Shown: positions 33,601-41,734 of the stretch, one piece after another | Layout: each line of letters begins with the position of its first letter | How positions within the stretch are numbered: position 1 is the stretch's first letter | Assembly (NCBI RefSeq): GCF_009677585.1 | Contig: NZ_WKYV01000030.1 | Span: 1-52,441, forward strand | Length of the DNA: 52,441 nucleotides | From: Lactonifactor sp. BIOML-A5 | GTDB taxonomy: Bacteria > Bacillota > Clostridia > Lachnospirales > Lachnospiraceae | Direction of reading: 5' to 3' | Translations under genes and position numbers: made by a program | The notes under the pieces: generated by a model | Told to the model about the DNA's origin: nothing | Database searches by the model: none | What the model saw: the letters and a program-made list of their open reading frames with translations, nothing else

Positions 33601-34617
33601 CGCACGGTCAAGGACGGCAAATTCCTTGTCAATATCAGCGCTGCAGCCTCTGATGCGGATGGCGACCCAACCACGCTGGAATGGGAAAACAAGGCGGCGG
33701 ACAATTATTACGCCGCAGGTACTCACACCGTGCGTGTCCGTGCAAAAGACATTGTCGGAGCTTATTCCCCCTGGGCAGAAAAGACATTTACCATCACCAG
33801 CTCTGCACCTGTTGTCACACTGACCGCAGCTCCCACCCGAACAGCGAATAACGGCAAGTTCCTTGTCGATATCAGCGCCACAGCGTCCGATGCAGACGGC
33901 GATGCAACCACGCTGGAATGGGAAAATAAGGCGGCTGACAACTACTATGCCGTTGGTACTCACACCATCCGTGTCCGTGCCAAGGATGCAACCGGGCTAT
34001 ATTCGCAATGGGTATCCAAAACCTTTACCATCGCAAACTCTGCGCCGACTGCGCCGGTCATTACCAGAACGCCAAGCGGCAATAGCGTACCGCCGGGAAC
34101 GCCAGTCACCATCAAAGCGACCAGCTCCGACCCCGACGGCGATCCTGTCACTCTCGTTTGGGAGGGCCGAAACGCAGAAACACAAACCTACCCGCTGGGA
34201 AGAAATGTGATTCGTGTCAAGGCGGTGGATTCTGCGGGTGCTGAATCTTCCTGGTCTGCCATCGTGTTCTTTGTGGCGGACTCCAACGGCAGCGGCGGTA
34301 TGACGCTCACCGGACCCGATTCGGTTATTCTCGAAAACGGACTTGAAGGCGCAACCATCACGGAGTATACCTTTACCGTACCTCCGGTCAGCGGTCACAG
34401 TGGCTCTGACTTTGGCAGAGTGCGCGGTTACAACAAGCTGACCAGCCAGTGGGATCAGCTTGACTATGGTACCACCTCAAATGGCATTACTTTCAAGAGG
34501 ACGCTGGGCGCAGGCGTATACAGCAAGCTCGAATTTTATTACTACACCAACCATAATTGTATGTATAACAAGTCCAACATCACCTACTCGGTGACCTTCT
34601 ACTGGAACACAGATTAA
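30673..34617 (+). CDS. SLH-anchored surface protein with Ig-like and PKD-like repeats
   Basis: 1314 residues. Signal peptide 1-28 ('ILLVVCLVVSLLAGSAYA'). Three SLH motifs follow (about 32-75, 95-138 and 155-215; 'EDAKGHWAEEAIQILTDKGVI', 'DIAGHWSEKHVEALI', 'KYGIVDGYPDGTVKPN'). Then come about seven ~93-residue Ig-like repeats that begin with variants of 'FTLPKTAYT', and four ~80-residue repeats with 'ASDADGD' and 'GTHTIRVRAKD' (PKD/cadherin-like). The C-terminal domain is unique, with a Tyr/Asn-rich end. SLH domains bind pyruvylated wall polymers, so this is a surface rod of adhesin type. It lies 10 bp after the SpoVG gene and between the two pilin copies. Confidence 0.88.
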   Translation: MNEKMKKPLGILLVVCLVVSLLAGSAYAVNRYFEDAKGHWAEEAIQILTDKGVISGYPDGLVHPDAIITRGEFAALIARTMELPEPNESQITIHFTDIAGHWSEKHVEALIIAGIIQKDDFGTKFLPDEPITRIEMIRMLVRAIGKGDHDASCSCATGFSDDSELGDADKACICAGKKYGIVDGYPDGTVKPNSNATRGEAFEMLVDADKAKEQINKEETAKPPANTKPKDKYSNSDSSGGSSYVPAPQFSFTLPKTAYTAEEIEIKPESRYVSGVTWSALKNGLPAELSELAEGTLDANGGKVKFTKAGSITLIATAKNSRGITVTHEQTISIYPVVKAAFSLPETAHTDTAVSVELATENLGANSVVWSLQKDGAAADLEKALSGELNSAGGTVLFKEKGRYTLTASITDELGKTVTAQSNIAIYPVAEVKLTLPAVSHTDKTITLQTETKETDGLALTYTLTRNGEPADIGTFIEGNPSDGSIRFKEKGVYVLTASVTDATGRVFADTADITVYPVGSAGFYLPEIFHTDKTVTVEAVFGEIGSHTAKWSLLHDSKEVSLTDAAEGTLGNSGGKLKFHSKGSYVLKAEFTDDGGRTYRYEQRFKVYPVPAVSYSLSKYAHTDTDVVVKTETANLDGLTIEWLVDNTFGFQDWSTYVSGKLTNNGGTIRFKRAGIYELVARVTDETGRVFLYESKDRCEVLPVLTIDFELPAFAYTDTDLDIRTHGNNNVLPVEWSVSKDGKNIPLSEAFSGSLTPQGGKITFRSDGEYVLTAMMTDYLKRSYSHSESIRILPVVQYTFTMPQTVHYGAEFDVVAKDVQHIGSYTVVWTLQKDGNAAQYQGTLDNDGGRIAIRDTGDFILTASVIDSKGRVTTHSESIAVTNTAPNAPVVTAIPSRTAKDGKFLVDITASADDPDGDSVTLEYEGTAADSYYAPGTHTIRVRAKDIAGAYSPWTEKTFTVTNSAPTVTLTVEPTRTVKDGKFLVNISAAASDADGDPTTLEWENKAADNYYAAGTHTVRVRAKDIVGAYSPWAEKTFTITSSAPVVTLTAAPTRTANNGKFLVDISATASDADGDATTLEWENKAADNYYAVGTHTIRVRAKDATGLYSQWVSKTFTIANSAPTAPVITRTPSGNSVPPGTPVTIKATSSDPDGDPVTLVWEGRNAETQTYPLGRNVIRVKAVDSAGAESSWSAIVFFVADSNGSGGMTLTGPDSVILENGLEGATITEYTFTVPPVSGHSGSDFGRVRGYNKLTSQWDQLDYGTTSNGITFKRTLGAGVYSKLEFYYYTNHNCMYNKSNITYSVTFYWNTD

Positions 34618-34624
34618 GAAAACT

Positions 34625-34698
34625 GTAGTTTTGTCGAAAAAATCTACAAAACACCGTGTACCTTAACAATCAAAATATGCGTAGTTTTGTAGATTTTC
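34625..34698. repeat. Left-end recombinase-like sites
   Basis: GTAGTTTTGTCGA at 34625-34637 and GTAGTTTTGTAGA at 34681-34693, with an inverted AAAATCTACAAAAC at 34639-34652. The same core, in both orientations, recurs at the right end of the element. Confidence 0.7.
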
Positions 34699-34722
34699 AA
34701 ATCCTATAGCGTTGTAAAAGGA

Positions 34723-34756
34723 TTCCTTCTGTCAGGCTATGCTCTGACAGAAGGAA
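34723..34756. other. Perfect 13-bp hairpin in the recombinase leader
   Basis: Arms 34723-34735 and 34744-34756 (TTCCTTCTGTCAG and its complement) with an 8-nt loop lie between the left-end sites and the first recombinase. No T run follows, so it is more likely a protein- or RNA-level control site than a terminator. A TATAAT at 34794-34799 lies just after it. Confidence 0.6.
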
Positions 34757-34848
34757 CTCCATTTGACCGTTTTTCAGTTGACATACGAGCCTGTATAATT
34801 TTGTCTGGAAAGTTGTCTTTCCAAATACAGAATATGGAGGAAACCGTT

Positions 34849-36177
34849 ATGTCAATTTACAAACTTGAAGCTGCGAACAGTCGCAGATCGCGCGAATGGA
34901 GGACATTGTATCGCTATGCTGTCTACGAACACCGATTGCCGTTGGATGATGGCAAGGCATATTCCAGATGCTTTGTTGTAATTAAAAACCAGTATGATGT
35001 GATCGTCCGTTTTACTTCACTGCACAATTATATCGATGCCTATACACAAGGTGTGTGCATACCTATAACCAGTGATGGCAGAAAGAAGCTGCACCATATT
35101 TGTTCAATGTTGAATTACATCCTGATTGAGCAGTACGAAACTTTCGGGGTGGAGCATATATTCAGCATAAAAAAGGAGATGCTGGAAGCCTTTTTCCAGG
35201 ACTATGCATTAGGAAAACAGGCAAATGGGACCTATAGAGATAAACAAACGGTTAACCGGTGCGTGGCCGTCGTGACAGGCTTTTTCAGAAAGTTAAGCCT
35301 GAAATATGGTGGATACATGGAGCTTTCAGCAAGCGATCTTTACTCTGAAAAAACCTCATTATCAAAACGCGGGAGAATTCAAAGAAAGTATATTCCGAAC
35401 TTTCGAGTTCGGGGAGCCTTCCCAGAGAAGACCATATTTCGAGATATACCGACGAAGGTGCTTCAAGTCATCATAAGCAATGCCTTTCGATATACGCCCG
35501 AGATTGCTTTTGCAATCTGCCTGCAAGCCTTTGCGGGGCTCCGCCCTGGGGAAGTGTGCAATGTACGTCAGGAATGCAGTCCTTTGGGAAGCGGCCTTTC
35601 CATTACAACAGTAAACGGCGTTGTTAAAAAGGTTGAGATTGACCTAAGCACAGAATACATGCTGAGGAGCGATGGCATTCGATGCGGAGGAATTAAGAAA
35701 AAACGGCGCCAGCGGGTGTACCCCGCGTTCCTGACAGCCTTCTGTCAGGTATATGAATTCCATAAAAGACGCTTGCAGAACGATTATGAAACAGATTATT
35801 GCCCGATGTTTGTTGACAGCAATGGTAAGGCCATGACCTACTCCAGCTATCAGAATAGATTTCGCTGTTTAATTACGGAACATGTCAGAACGGCTTTGCT
35901 CAACCATAGCGATCCAGAGTGCCGTCTATACGGGCAACTGCTATACGAAAATCCCCTTGGCCCTCACGCTTTACGGCATTGGTTCTCAGTGCAGTTAGTC
36001 CTGATGGGCGAAGATATCGCCGGGTTGCAATACTGGCGCGGTGATTCTTCTCCTGACAGCGCATTGGTTTATCTGCAAAACAAGGGGGATCTTGTAAAAG
36101 AACTCTCGGCAGCGAACGAATTATTTGCAAACTTTCTGATGAACGAAGGGGGTTTGCACTATGGCAAAAACAATTGA
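34849..36177 (+). CDS. Tyrosine recombinase, first of three (TnpA-like)
   Basis: 442 residues from the ATG at 34849 with GGAGGAAA upstream; the longer frame lacks a site. The catalytic core is visible: Arg232 ('AFAGLRPGEV'), His373-x2-Arg376 ('GPHALRHWF'), and Tyr408 in 'DSALVYLQ'. The N-terminal ~190 residues are a SAM-like core-binding domain. DNA strand exchange at the element ends is its expected role. The stop overlaps the next gene by 17 bp. Confidence 0.85.
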   Translation: MSIYKLEAANSRRSREWRTLYRYAVYEHRLPLDDGKAYSRCFVVIKNQYDVIVRFTSLHNYIDAYTQGVCIPITSDGRKKLHHICSMLNYILIEQYETFGVEHIFSIKKEMLEAFFQDYALGKQANGTYRDKQTVNRCVAVVTGFFRKLSLKYGGYMELSASDLYSEKTSLSKRGRIQRKYIPNFRVRGAFPEKTIFRDIPTKVLQVIISNAFRYTPEIAFAICLQAFAGLRPGEVCNVRQECSPLGSGLSITTVNGVVKKVEIDLSTEYMLRSDGIRCGGIKKKRRQRVYPAFLTAFCQVYEFHKRRLQNDYETDYCPMFVDSNGKAMTYSSYQNRFRCLITEHVRTALLNHSDPECRLYGQLLYENPLGPHALRHWFSVQLVLMGEDIAGLQYWRGDSSPDSALVYLQNKGDLVKELSAANELFANFLMNEGGLHYGKNN

Positions 36178-38035
36178 GGCTGTCGGTTTCTTTGACTGGA
36201 TTAAAGAAATATCCGCAGAAAACAAACACTTTTCATTACAGAAGTGGAAATGCAAAAAAGAACTTTTCATGTTTTTGAAGGAAAATGCGTTCTTCGGAGT
36301 ATCCGTTTTGGAGCATGCAAAGCTTGATGAGACATTATCCGTTTCCAGAACTGATCTCCAAAAGATTGAACCCGGCCTTGATCTGTGGATTCGCTCTTAT
36401 GGCACAGGGAACGACGAAAAACTTATTTTGCTGACTGATCGGCTGCGCTCTTTGGTTCCCAAAACAGGAAATCTGTTTGCGGACTACATTGAGCATAATT
36501 GCTCCGATAGCAGAGCCGCGTGGATACTCGCAGACTATCTGTGTTTTACCCTTAAAACGGAGCTTGTTGAAATGGATGAAACGGAATTGGACTCTTTGGC
36601 CGCGGAGATGGATAAAGAGCTTCCTTTAAATGCCGCGAGGCTATTTTCAACATTTCTGGTGTATGTGCGGGAAAACCGGCATTTATCAAATGGCTGGACG
36701 TTCCATTTCAAATCTCGGCGAGAGCCTCAGCCACAAGAAGCTTACTCTGCATTGGACTTTATACGAATGGCTTACATTGTTTTTAACGATGAAGCCTGGG
36801 AAAAGGAACAATTGCTGAAAAAGGCCCTGCAATCAAAGAGTGCTGCGGATTTATGGCTGTTTATTTCACTCCATTTCATCTGTGGCTGGCGCAGGACAGA
36901 CCTTATTCGATTACCGATGCCCAAGATACCTGCTTCCGGGGACAAGCTGCGCAATGAGATTGTCATGGGAAGTTTTAATGCAGAAAACATTTTGAACGAG
37001 TTTGAGCTAAGACTCCATTATTCACCTCGCAGGCCCCATAAAACTGAAGCTCATGAAGGGGTTTCTGAGCTGAAGCTTTTTGTTCCTGAAAGTCTTCGGA
37101 AGCCAATGGGAATTATTCTAGCCGTAGCTGCCTCGCACCATGAAGATATTGAGCCGGGCAGGTGTTTCCTTAAAGCCACCGGACAGAGGAAACAGCTTCA
37201 ATCATTTTTCGGTAAAGACTTTGTAGCCGCCTGTGGCAACCGGGATTTCAGCACCCGCCGGGCTAACAAAGCCTACCTGCAGGGTTTGGAGGCGGTGGCG
37301 GAAGATTCGTCCGCCAAGCCAAAAGGATATATGCTTGCAGCACTCGCACGAAGTCATAAGGGGCATCTGGGCAGCCTGCCCACAACAACGGATATCTATT
37401 TACGGGATGCGAACTTCTCCGGCTATCGTCCCGAGTTTATCGCAAGGGAAATGTTTGAGCGGGGCGTTTTCAGTTTCATACCGGCACTGATGCTGGAGAT
37501 GTACGCACAGCAGGATTACCGAAAGCTTTCCCCTTCCGCTCAGACAGAGCTGATTTCAGAAATCGGAATCGCTGCTTACGGCTTGGAAAATATGACAAAG
37601 GCAGTGGAAACAAGCCTTGTCAAGGCACGCAGCGCCATTGCTGAAATTATGAAGCGCCCGGAATCCATCCGCGGTACAGTGGCTGATATTCTTCAAAGCA
37701 TTGCTGTGGGAAATGCTCCGGGGAAACAGGAAGGGTGCTTATGCTTGATGATGGCCGCAGGCTATGCCTGCGCAGATGTTGAAAGGAATTGCTGCATAGG
37801 CTGTGGTTGTGAAATTTATACAAGGACGATTCTCTACCAACTGACGAAGGAATACGCGAGGTTATTGGAACTGAAAAAAGCTGCGGATAGCACAGAGGCA
37901 GAGCGTTGCACCAAGATTTTGAAAGAGGCGGTGATGCCCGCCATTGCAGAAATGCTTACCTCGATCAAAAAGCTCTACCCCGAATCAGATCTGCCCGCCA
38001 TGCTCAAATTTACGGGATTGGTGGTGAAAATATGA
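36161..38035 (+). CDS. Large recombinase-like protein, second of three (TnpB-like)
   Basis: 624 residues, close to the length of Tn554 TnpB. A 'FICGWRRTDLIRLP' stretch near 239-252 corresponds to the first catalytic Arg region. 'STRRANKAYL' and 'ARSHKGHLGSLPTTTDIYLRD' mark a degenerate second half in which not all RHRY residues are evident. A C-terminal Cys group ('NCCIGCGCEIY') could bind zinc. It may be a partly inactive partner subunit. Both ends overlap neighbouring genes. Confidence 0.7.
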   Translation: MAKTIEAVGFFDWIKEISAENKHFSLQKWKCKKELFMFLKENAFFGVSVLEHAKLDETLSVSRTDLQKIEPGLDLWIRSYGTGNDEKLILLTDRLRSLVPKTGNLFADYIEHNCSDSRAAWILADYLCFTLKTELVEMDETELDSLAAEMDKELPLNAARLFSTFLVYVRENRHLSNGWTFHFKSRREPQPQEAYSALDFIRMAYIVFNDEAWEKEQLLKKALQSKSAADLWLFISLHFICGWRRTDLIRLPMPKIPASGDKLRNEIVMGSFNAENILNEFELRLHYSPRRPHKTEAHEGVSELKLFVPESLRKPMGIILAVAASHHEDIEPGRCFLKATGQRKQLQSFFGKDFVAACGNRDFSTRRANKAYLQGLEAVAEDSSAKPKGYMLAALARSHKGHLGSLPTTTDIYLRDANFSGYRPEFIAREMFERGVFSFIPALMLEMYAQQDYRKLSPSAQTELISEIGIAAYGLENMTKAVETSLVKARSAIAEIMKRPESIRGTVADILQSIAVGNAPGKQEGCLCLMMAAGYACADVERNCCIGCGCEIYTRTILYQLTKEYARLLELKKAADSTEAERCTKILKEAVMPAIAEMLTSIKKLYPESDLPAMLKFTGLVVKI

Positions 38036-39594
38036 TAACAGCCAGAGCTGACAGCAATAACGGCAACTATGACAGACATTTTGTAGTAACCTGCATTGAC
38101 GAGGAAACTACGAATCAGGCGAAAGAGATTTTTGATGACTACAAAAACAAAGGTGTCATTCTGAACGAAAGCTATGACAACGATGTCTGGCTGCTGACCA
38201 ATCAGGTAACCCGCACAAGTCTATTTTTTAAAATTGACCAGCTTATGTATTTACGAACGGCTCAGAGGTGGCTTGGCTGCTCCTCCCTCAGTTTTGTGAA
38301 TTGCGTAAAGATATATGCCCTTTTACAAATCGGGAGTCTGAGCCTCGGAAGTTTGCAATGCCTAGTAAAAAGCTTGACGGGATTAGCTGAAATCTCCGCA
38401 TATGAGCAGATTCCAGTAAATGTTCATACCTTGGAATTTTTGAAAATGCTGCCGAACAGCACTGAAATGCGGGAGCTTGTGATTGAAAACATGGAGGAAC
38501 AGACTCTTTTCAGTCAGCATATGAAGGGACTCAAGCTCCAGCGTGTCTTAGCAAGCTTTGAAAACTATTTTAAATTTAATGATTGTTTAGAACAATTCTG
38601 GACGAATGCGGAAGAAAAAGAAAGGCTTTTTTACTTTCCACTGTTCCTGTGGTGGAAGCTTACCATAATTTTACCACTGCGGCCAACGGAGTTTCTCCTG
38701 ATCCCCCGCAACTGCTTGAGCAGAGAAAATGGTGATAGCATTTTAACAGTGCGGCGCACACGGCTCAAAGGCGGTAACAAGCACATCCGCTACAACATTG
38801 CTGACGATTACCGACTTATGAAGTATTGCATACCAGAAATACTTGCCGCTGAAATTCAAGCCTACATTGAGACTACTTCACAAATGTCCGTTTCGGAGAT
38901 TGATACGTTATTTGTTCCGGGAGATCGAGGGAAAAAGGCAACCCCCAAATTATATTCGTACTTGTCTCTTAGGGCCTGCCTGAAAAAATTCCAAAAGGAA
39001 AAAATGGGAGTTGATTTGAGCGGTGATGAGTGTATCCATTTAGGGGATACGAGACATCTGGCGATGATCAGCCTGATTATATCCGGAGGTTCGCCCACAA
39101 TCTGCAAAGAATTGGCTGGGCATGAGGATATCAATATCAGCTCACATTATTATGCGAATATTTCCCGTTTTATTGAGTGTGCTACATATGAGTTTTCTCG
39201 AAAGCAGAGGGCCCATCATGTTGAGATGCGAGAACATAGGTTAATGAAGTCGGCTAATACCGTGGCGGTGACCGGCGGGAGATGTGATTCGGAAGTCTAC
39301 GCAAGCGGCAGCATTAGGGACTGTCTCCAGCACATGGGAAGTGGCGGTGAACTCGGAGAATGTGCCTCCTGTCCACATTTTATTGATGACAAAACGGGAC
39401 GGTATCTTGCTTTCCTGAATGCTGATGAAAAACGGAAACAGGTTGATGAAGACTGTAAATACCTTATGCGAGTATTGGAAACGGTCAGAAAAGGCACCGG
39501 ATGTGATGAAGATATCCAGTCCGCGCTTCTAAAGCTGCAATACAGCAGCACAAGATACAGTCAATGTTTATATCGGAATATGGAGGAACTCTAA
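38032..39594 (+). CDS. Tyrosine recombinase, third of three
   Basis: 520 residues from the ATG at 38032, which overlaps the previous stop (ATGA); the frame extends upstream inside the previous gene. Catalytic residues: Arg217 ('LPLRPTEF'), Lys in 'RLKGGNKH', His337-x3-Arg341 ('HLGDTRH'), His364 ('LAGHEDINISSHYYAN') and Tyr373 or 374. A Cys-rich tail ('GECASCPHF', 'GTGCDED') may bind zinc. Complete enough to be active. Element-borne triplets of this type move as a unit. Confidence 0.82.
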   Translation: MITARADSNNGNYDRHFVVTCIDEETTNQAKEIFDDYKNKGVILNESYDNDVWLLTNQVTRTSLFFKIDQLMYLRTAQRWLGCSSLSFVNCVKIYALLQIGSLSLGSLQCLVKSLTGLAEISAYEQIPVNVHTLEFLKMLPNSTEMRELVIENMEEQTLFSQHMKGLKLQRVLASFENYFKFNDCLEQFWTNAEEKERLFYFPLFLWWKLTIILPLRPTEFLLIPRNCLSRENGDSILTVRRTRLKGGNKHIRYNIADDYRLMKYCIPEILAAEIQAYIETTSQMSVSEIDTLFVPGDRGKKATPKLYSYLSLRACLKKFQKEKMGVDLSGDECIHLGDTRHLAMISLIISGGSPTICKELAGHEDINISSHYYANISRFIECATYEFSRKQRAHHVEMREHRLMKSANTVAVTGGRCDSEVYASGSIRDCLQHMGSGGELGECASCPHFIDDKTGRYLAFLNADEKRKQVDEDCKYLMRVLETVRKGTGCDEDIQSALLKLQYSSTRYSQCLYRNMEEL

Positions 39595-39595
39595 A

Positions 39596-40330
39596 ATGGC
39601 AAGACCAAGAAAAATGACAACCGAACAAATGCTGTTGGTCGTTGACTCATATTATGCTACTAAAGCAGAAGGAAACGCAAGGCTTATGAAGTGCAGCCTT
39701 ATCGCTGATTACGCAGCCAACCTTGGATATGTTGCAGATGGATATGATTTCAGGAGAAATCCTGAAGTTCGTGAACATATTGAATGCCTTAAGATAGAAG
39801 CAGAAGTCTTTGCAGAAGAAACGGCTGTCACTGCTTTCAAAAGCCTTGATGTGGCCGGCCTTATTCGTAACAATCCAAGTATGGCTCAGTTGACACAGGC
39901 ACTGACTGAACTGAATGATTATTGGAAAAGGATTTATGATCATGCGGAACAGATATCGAAGGAGAATTCCGCACTTAGGAAAGAAAAAACGGAGTATCAA
40001 GAGGGACAAAAGAAGTCCGCTCTTTCGCAGGAAAAACTGGTGAATGAATATGGGGAGCTTTCTCAGCAGAACAACAAGCTGATTGTTGAAAACAGATATC
40101 TTCGTAAAATGCTTCGCACCTACCTCTATCCAGACATTGCGAACGAGATTCTGGTACAGGAAAAGGCCCTAAAAGGCAGCGGAGAAAAGAAGGTTACAGA
40201 TACCGCTTTTAAAGATATGACTGAGTTGGGTGCTCCCCAATCTTTGCGCGAAGCCGCTTCAAAAGATATTTTCATGCAGTCTGAGGAAGAACGGCTGATC
40301 TCAAAAATGTGGGAGCTCTGTGATGAGTAA
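39596..40330 (+). CDS. HTH / coiled-coil protein of the recombinase element (TnpC-like)
   Basis: 244 residues, 2 bp after the third recombinase. An N-terminal helical DNA-binding region ('TTEQMLLVVDSYYATKAEGN', 'LIADYAANLGYVADGYDF') is followed by a long coiled coil (about 110-180, 'KENSALRKEKTEYQE', 'SQQNNKLIVENRYLRKML'). This resembles helper proteins such as TnpC of Tn554, which influence orientation or frequency of transposition. Family assignment is by layout only. Confidence 0.65.
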   Translation: MARPRKMTTEQMLLVVDSYYATKAEGNARLMKCSLIADYAANLGYVADGYDFRRNPEVREHIECLKIEAEVFAEETAVTAFKSLDVAGLIRNNPSMAQLTQALTELNDYWKRIYDHAEQISKENSALRKEKTEYQEGQKKSALSQEKLVNEYGELSQQNNKLIVENRYLRKMLRTYLYPDIANEILVQEKALKGSGEKKVTDTAFKDMTELGAPQSLREAASKDIFMQSEEERLISKMWELCDE

Positions 40331-41171
40331 AAGGAAGAAGCTGTCTGAGAATGCTGCTCTGATGCAGCAATGGGATTTTGAAAAAAATGTACGTGGTCCT
40401 GAACATTTTACTGCATACTCTCATGTGAAAGTATGGTGGAAATGTGGCCAGGGCCATTCTTGGGAGGCTATGATTTTCAACAGAACCAATGGAGATGGCT
40501 GTCCGTACTGTATTGGAAAAAAGATTCTGACCGGTGTTAATGATCTGCAAACACTAAATCCTGTGCTGGCCGGTGAATGGGATTTTGAGAAAAATGCTCT
40601 CCTTCCATCACAGGTAGCGGCTAAATCAAACAAAAAAGCGTGGTGGAAATGCTCGGCCGGACATTCCTGGGAAGCAAGAATTTTCAGCAGGAATGAAGGA
40701 TTTTCCTGCCCGTATTGTTCAGGGCAAAAGATAATTACGGGCGTAAATGATCTGCAAACGCTGAAGCCTCAACTCGCAAGAGAATGGGATTATGATAAAA
40801 ACTCCTGCCTCCCATCCCAAGTGGGCATTAAATCCAACAAGAAAGCATGGTGGAGGTGTTCGCTGGGGCATTCTTGGCGCGCGATCATTTTTAACAGAAC
40901 TGCCGGCCGCGGCTGTCCCTACTGCGCTGGTCAAAAGGTCTTAGTTGGATTTAACGATCTGGAAACACTGTACCCCAAAATTGCCGATGAATGGGATCGG
41001 GATAAAAACAGAATTCTGCCAACGGCTGTAACTCCCGGCTCAAACAAAAGAGTTTGGTGGAAATGTCCTGTTGGTCATTCATGGCGTTCAGACGTAGCAA
41101 GCCGGGTAAACGGCCGCGGCTGTCCATACTGTGTTGGAAAGGTTCAGTACAAGCCGAAGTGCGTCAGATAA
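40323..41171 (+). CDS. Treble-clef zinc-finger repeat protein (DUF4379 type)
   Basis: 282 residues from the ATG at 40323 (a GTG at 40320 is possible); it overlaps the coiled-coil gene by 8 bp. Four ~67-residue repeats each carry 'WWKC..GHSW' and 'CPYC.G' (CxxxH and CxxC), for example 'VWWKCGQGHSWEA... GCPYCIGKK'. Four copies give four zinc sites. DUF4379 proteins often accompany nucleases, but no nuclease domain is present here. Likely nucleic-acid-binding cargo or a fourth transposition factor. Confidence 0.78.
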   Translation: MSKRKKLSENAALMQQWDFEKNVRGPEHFTAYSHVKVWWKCGQGHSWEAMIFNRTNGDGCPYCIGKKILTGVNDLQTLNPVLAGEWDFEKNALLPSQVAAKSNKKAWWKCSAGHSWEARIFSRNEGFSCPYCSGQKIITGVNDLQTLKPQLAREWDYDKNSCLPSQVGIKSNKKAWWRCSLGHSWRAIIFNRTAGRGCPYCAGQKVLVGFNDLETLYPKIADEWDRDKNRILPTAVTPGSNKRVWWKCPVGHSWRSDVASRVNGRGCPYCVGKVQYKPKCVR

Positions 41172-41303
41172 TTTCAAGCATGTTTCACAGGCCCAAAGTT
41201 CCGATTTGCTCAAACTGATGAAAGGAGACGAATTGAGATGAACAGATGGCTCTACCCCACAGGGAATCCCCCTGACCTACTATTATGGAGAACAGGAAGA
41301 TGC

Positions 41304-41470
41304 AAATCTACAAAACTATTCTATCTGAGCTGCTGCCATACCCTATGGTGGTGGCTCACTTTCATTTGTAGATTTGATATGTTTTGTAGATTTTTAATAT
41401 GTTGTCTACAAAACCATTTCACCCTGTAATTCCAACACTTTTAAACAAAGAACATTTTGTAGATTAAATT
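41304..41470. repeat. Right-end recombinase-like sites
   Basis: Five copies of the same core in both orientations: AAATCTACAAAAC (41304-41316), ATTTGTAGATTT (41364-41375), GTTTTGTAGATTTTT (41381-41395), GTCTACAAAAC (41404-41414) and ATTTTGTAGATTAAA (41456-41470). The 332-bp gap from 41172 to 41503 holds no supported gene; the 41238 reading frame is low quality. Confidence 0.72.
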
Positions 41471-41503
41471 TTAGTTACACCACTTTGAATAGGAGGAAAA
41501 TCC

Positions 41504-41734
41504 ATGAAATATCTGTTTTGCAAGCTGAAAAGCAAGACTGCCACAGCCATCTCTAAAACTCATGGCATGCTTTCAAGCAATTGCGGGGAGGGCTATATTG
41601 ACACGGCCATCAAAATTCTGCTGGCGGTTGTCATTGGCGCCCTGCTGCTGGCAGGGCTTTACGCACTGTTCGGAGAAACGGTGCTCCCGACATTGACCCA
41701 GCGCATCAAGGAAATGTTCAACTATGGAGGTTAA
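41504..41734 (+). CDS. Pilin-like small membrane protein (DUF6133 type), copy 2
   Basis: 76 residues after an AGGAGG site. Leader 1-27 ends in 'SSNCG' and is unrelated to copy 1. From 'EGYIDTAIKILL' to the end it is the same sequence, with one Ala-to-Gly change at the penultimate residue. It is the first gene of the pilus operon and overlaps the prepilin peptidase gene by 11 bp. Probably the major pilin of the system. Confidence 0.78.
   Translation: MKYLFCKLKSKTATAISKTHGMLSSNCGEGYIDTAIKILLAVVIGALLLAGLYALFGETVLPTLTQRIKEMFNYGG

Larger units (their letters stand above)
34621..41470 (+). mobile_element. Nested element with three tyrosine recombinases (Tn554/RIT-like)
   Basis: Five genes in one overlapping run: three tyrosine-recombinase-like proteins, a coiled-coil protein and a zinc-finger-repeat protein. 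Repeated TTTTGTAGATTT sites occur at both ends. The plan recalls Tn554 (TnpA, TnpB, helper TnpC) and recombinase-in-trio elements but matches neither exactly. The exact ends are not determined. It splits the SLH gene from the pilus operon. Confidence 0.7.

Noticed and set aside
32989..33963. 324-residue antisense reading frame in the SLH protein gene
   Set aside because: Produced by the repeats of the real gene; Gly/Arg/Ile-rich with no ribosome-binding site.
30673..34617. CRISPR-like or tandem DNA repeats
   Set aside because: The periodicity is at protein level (Ig and PKD domains); the DNA units are long and diverged. No CRISPR array was seen in the window.
41238..41429. 63-residue frame between the recombinase element and the pilus operon
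   Set aside because: Covers several of the recombinase-like sites and ends in Cys/Phe-rich random-looking sequence; a ribosome-binding site is present but no family is recognised.
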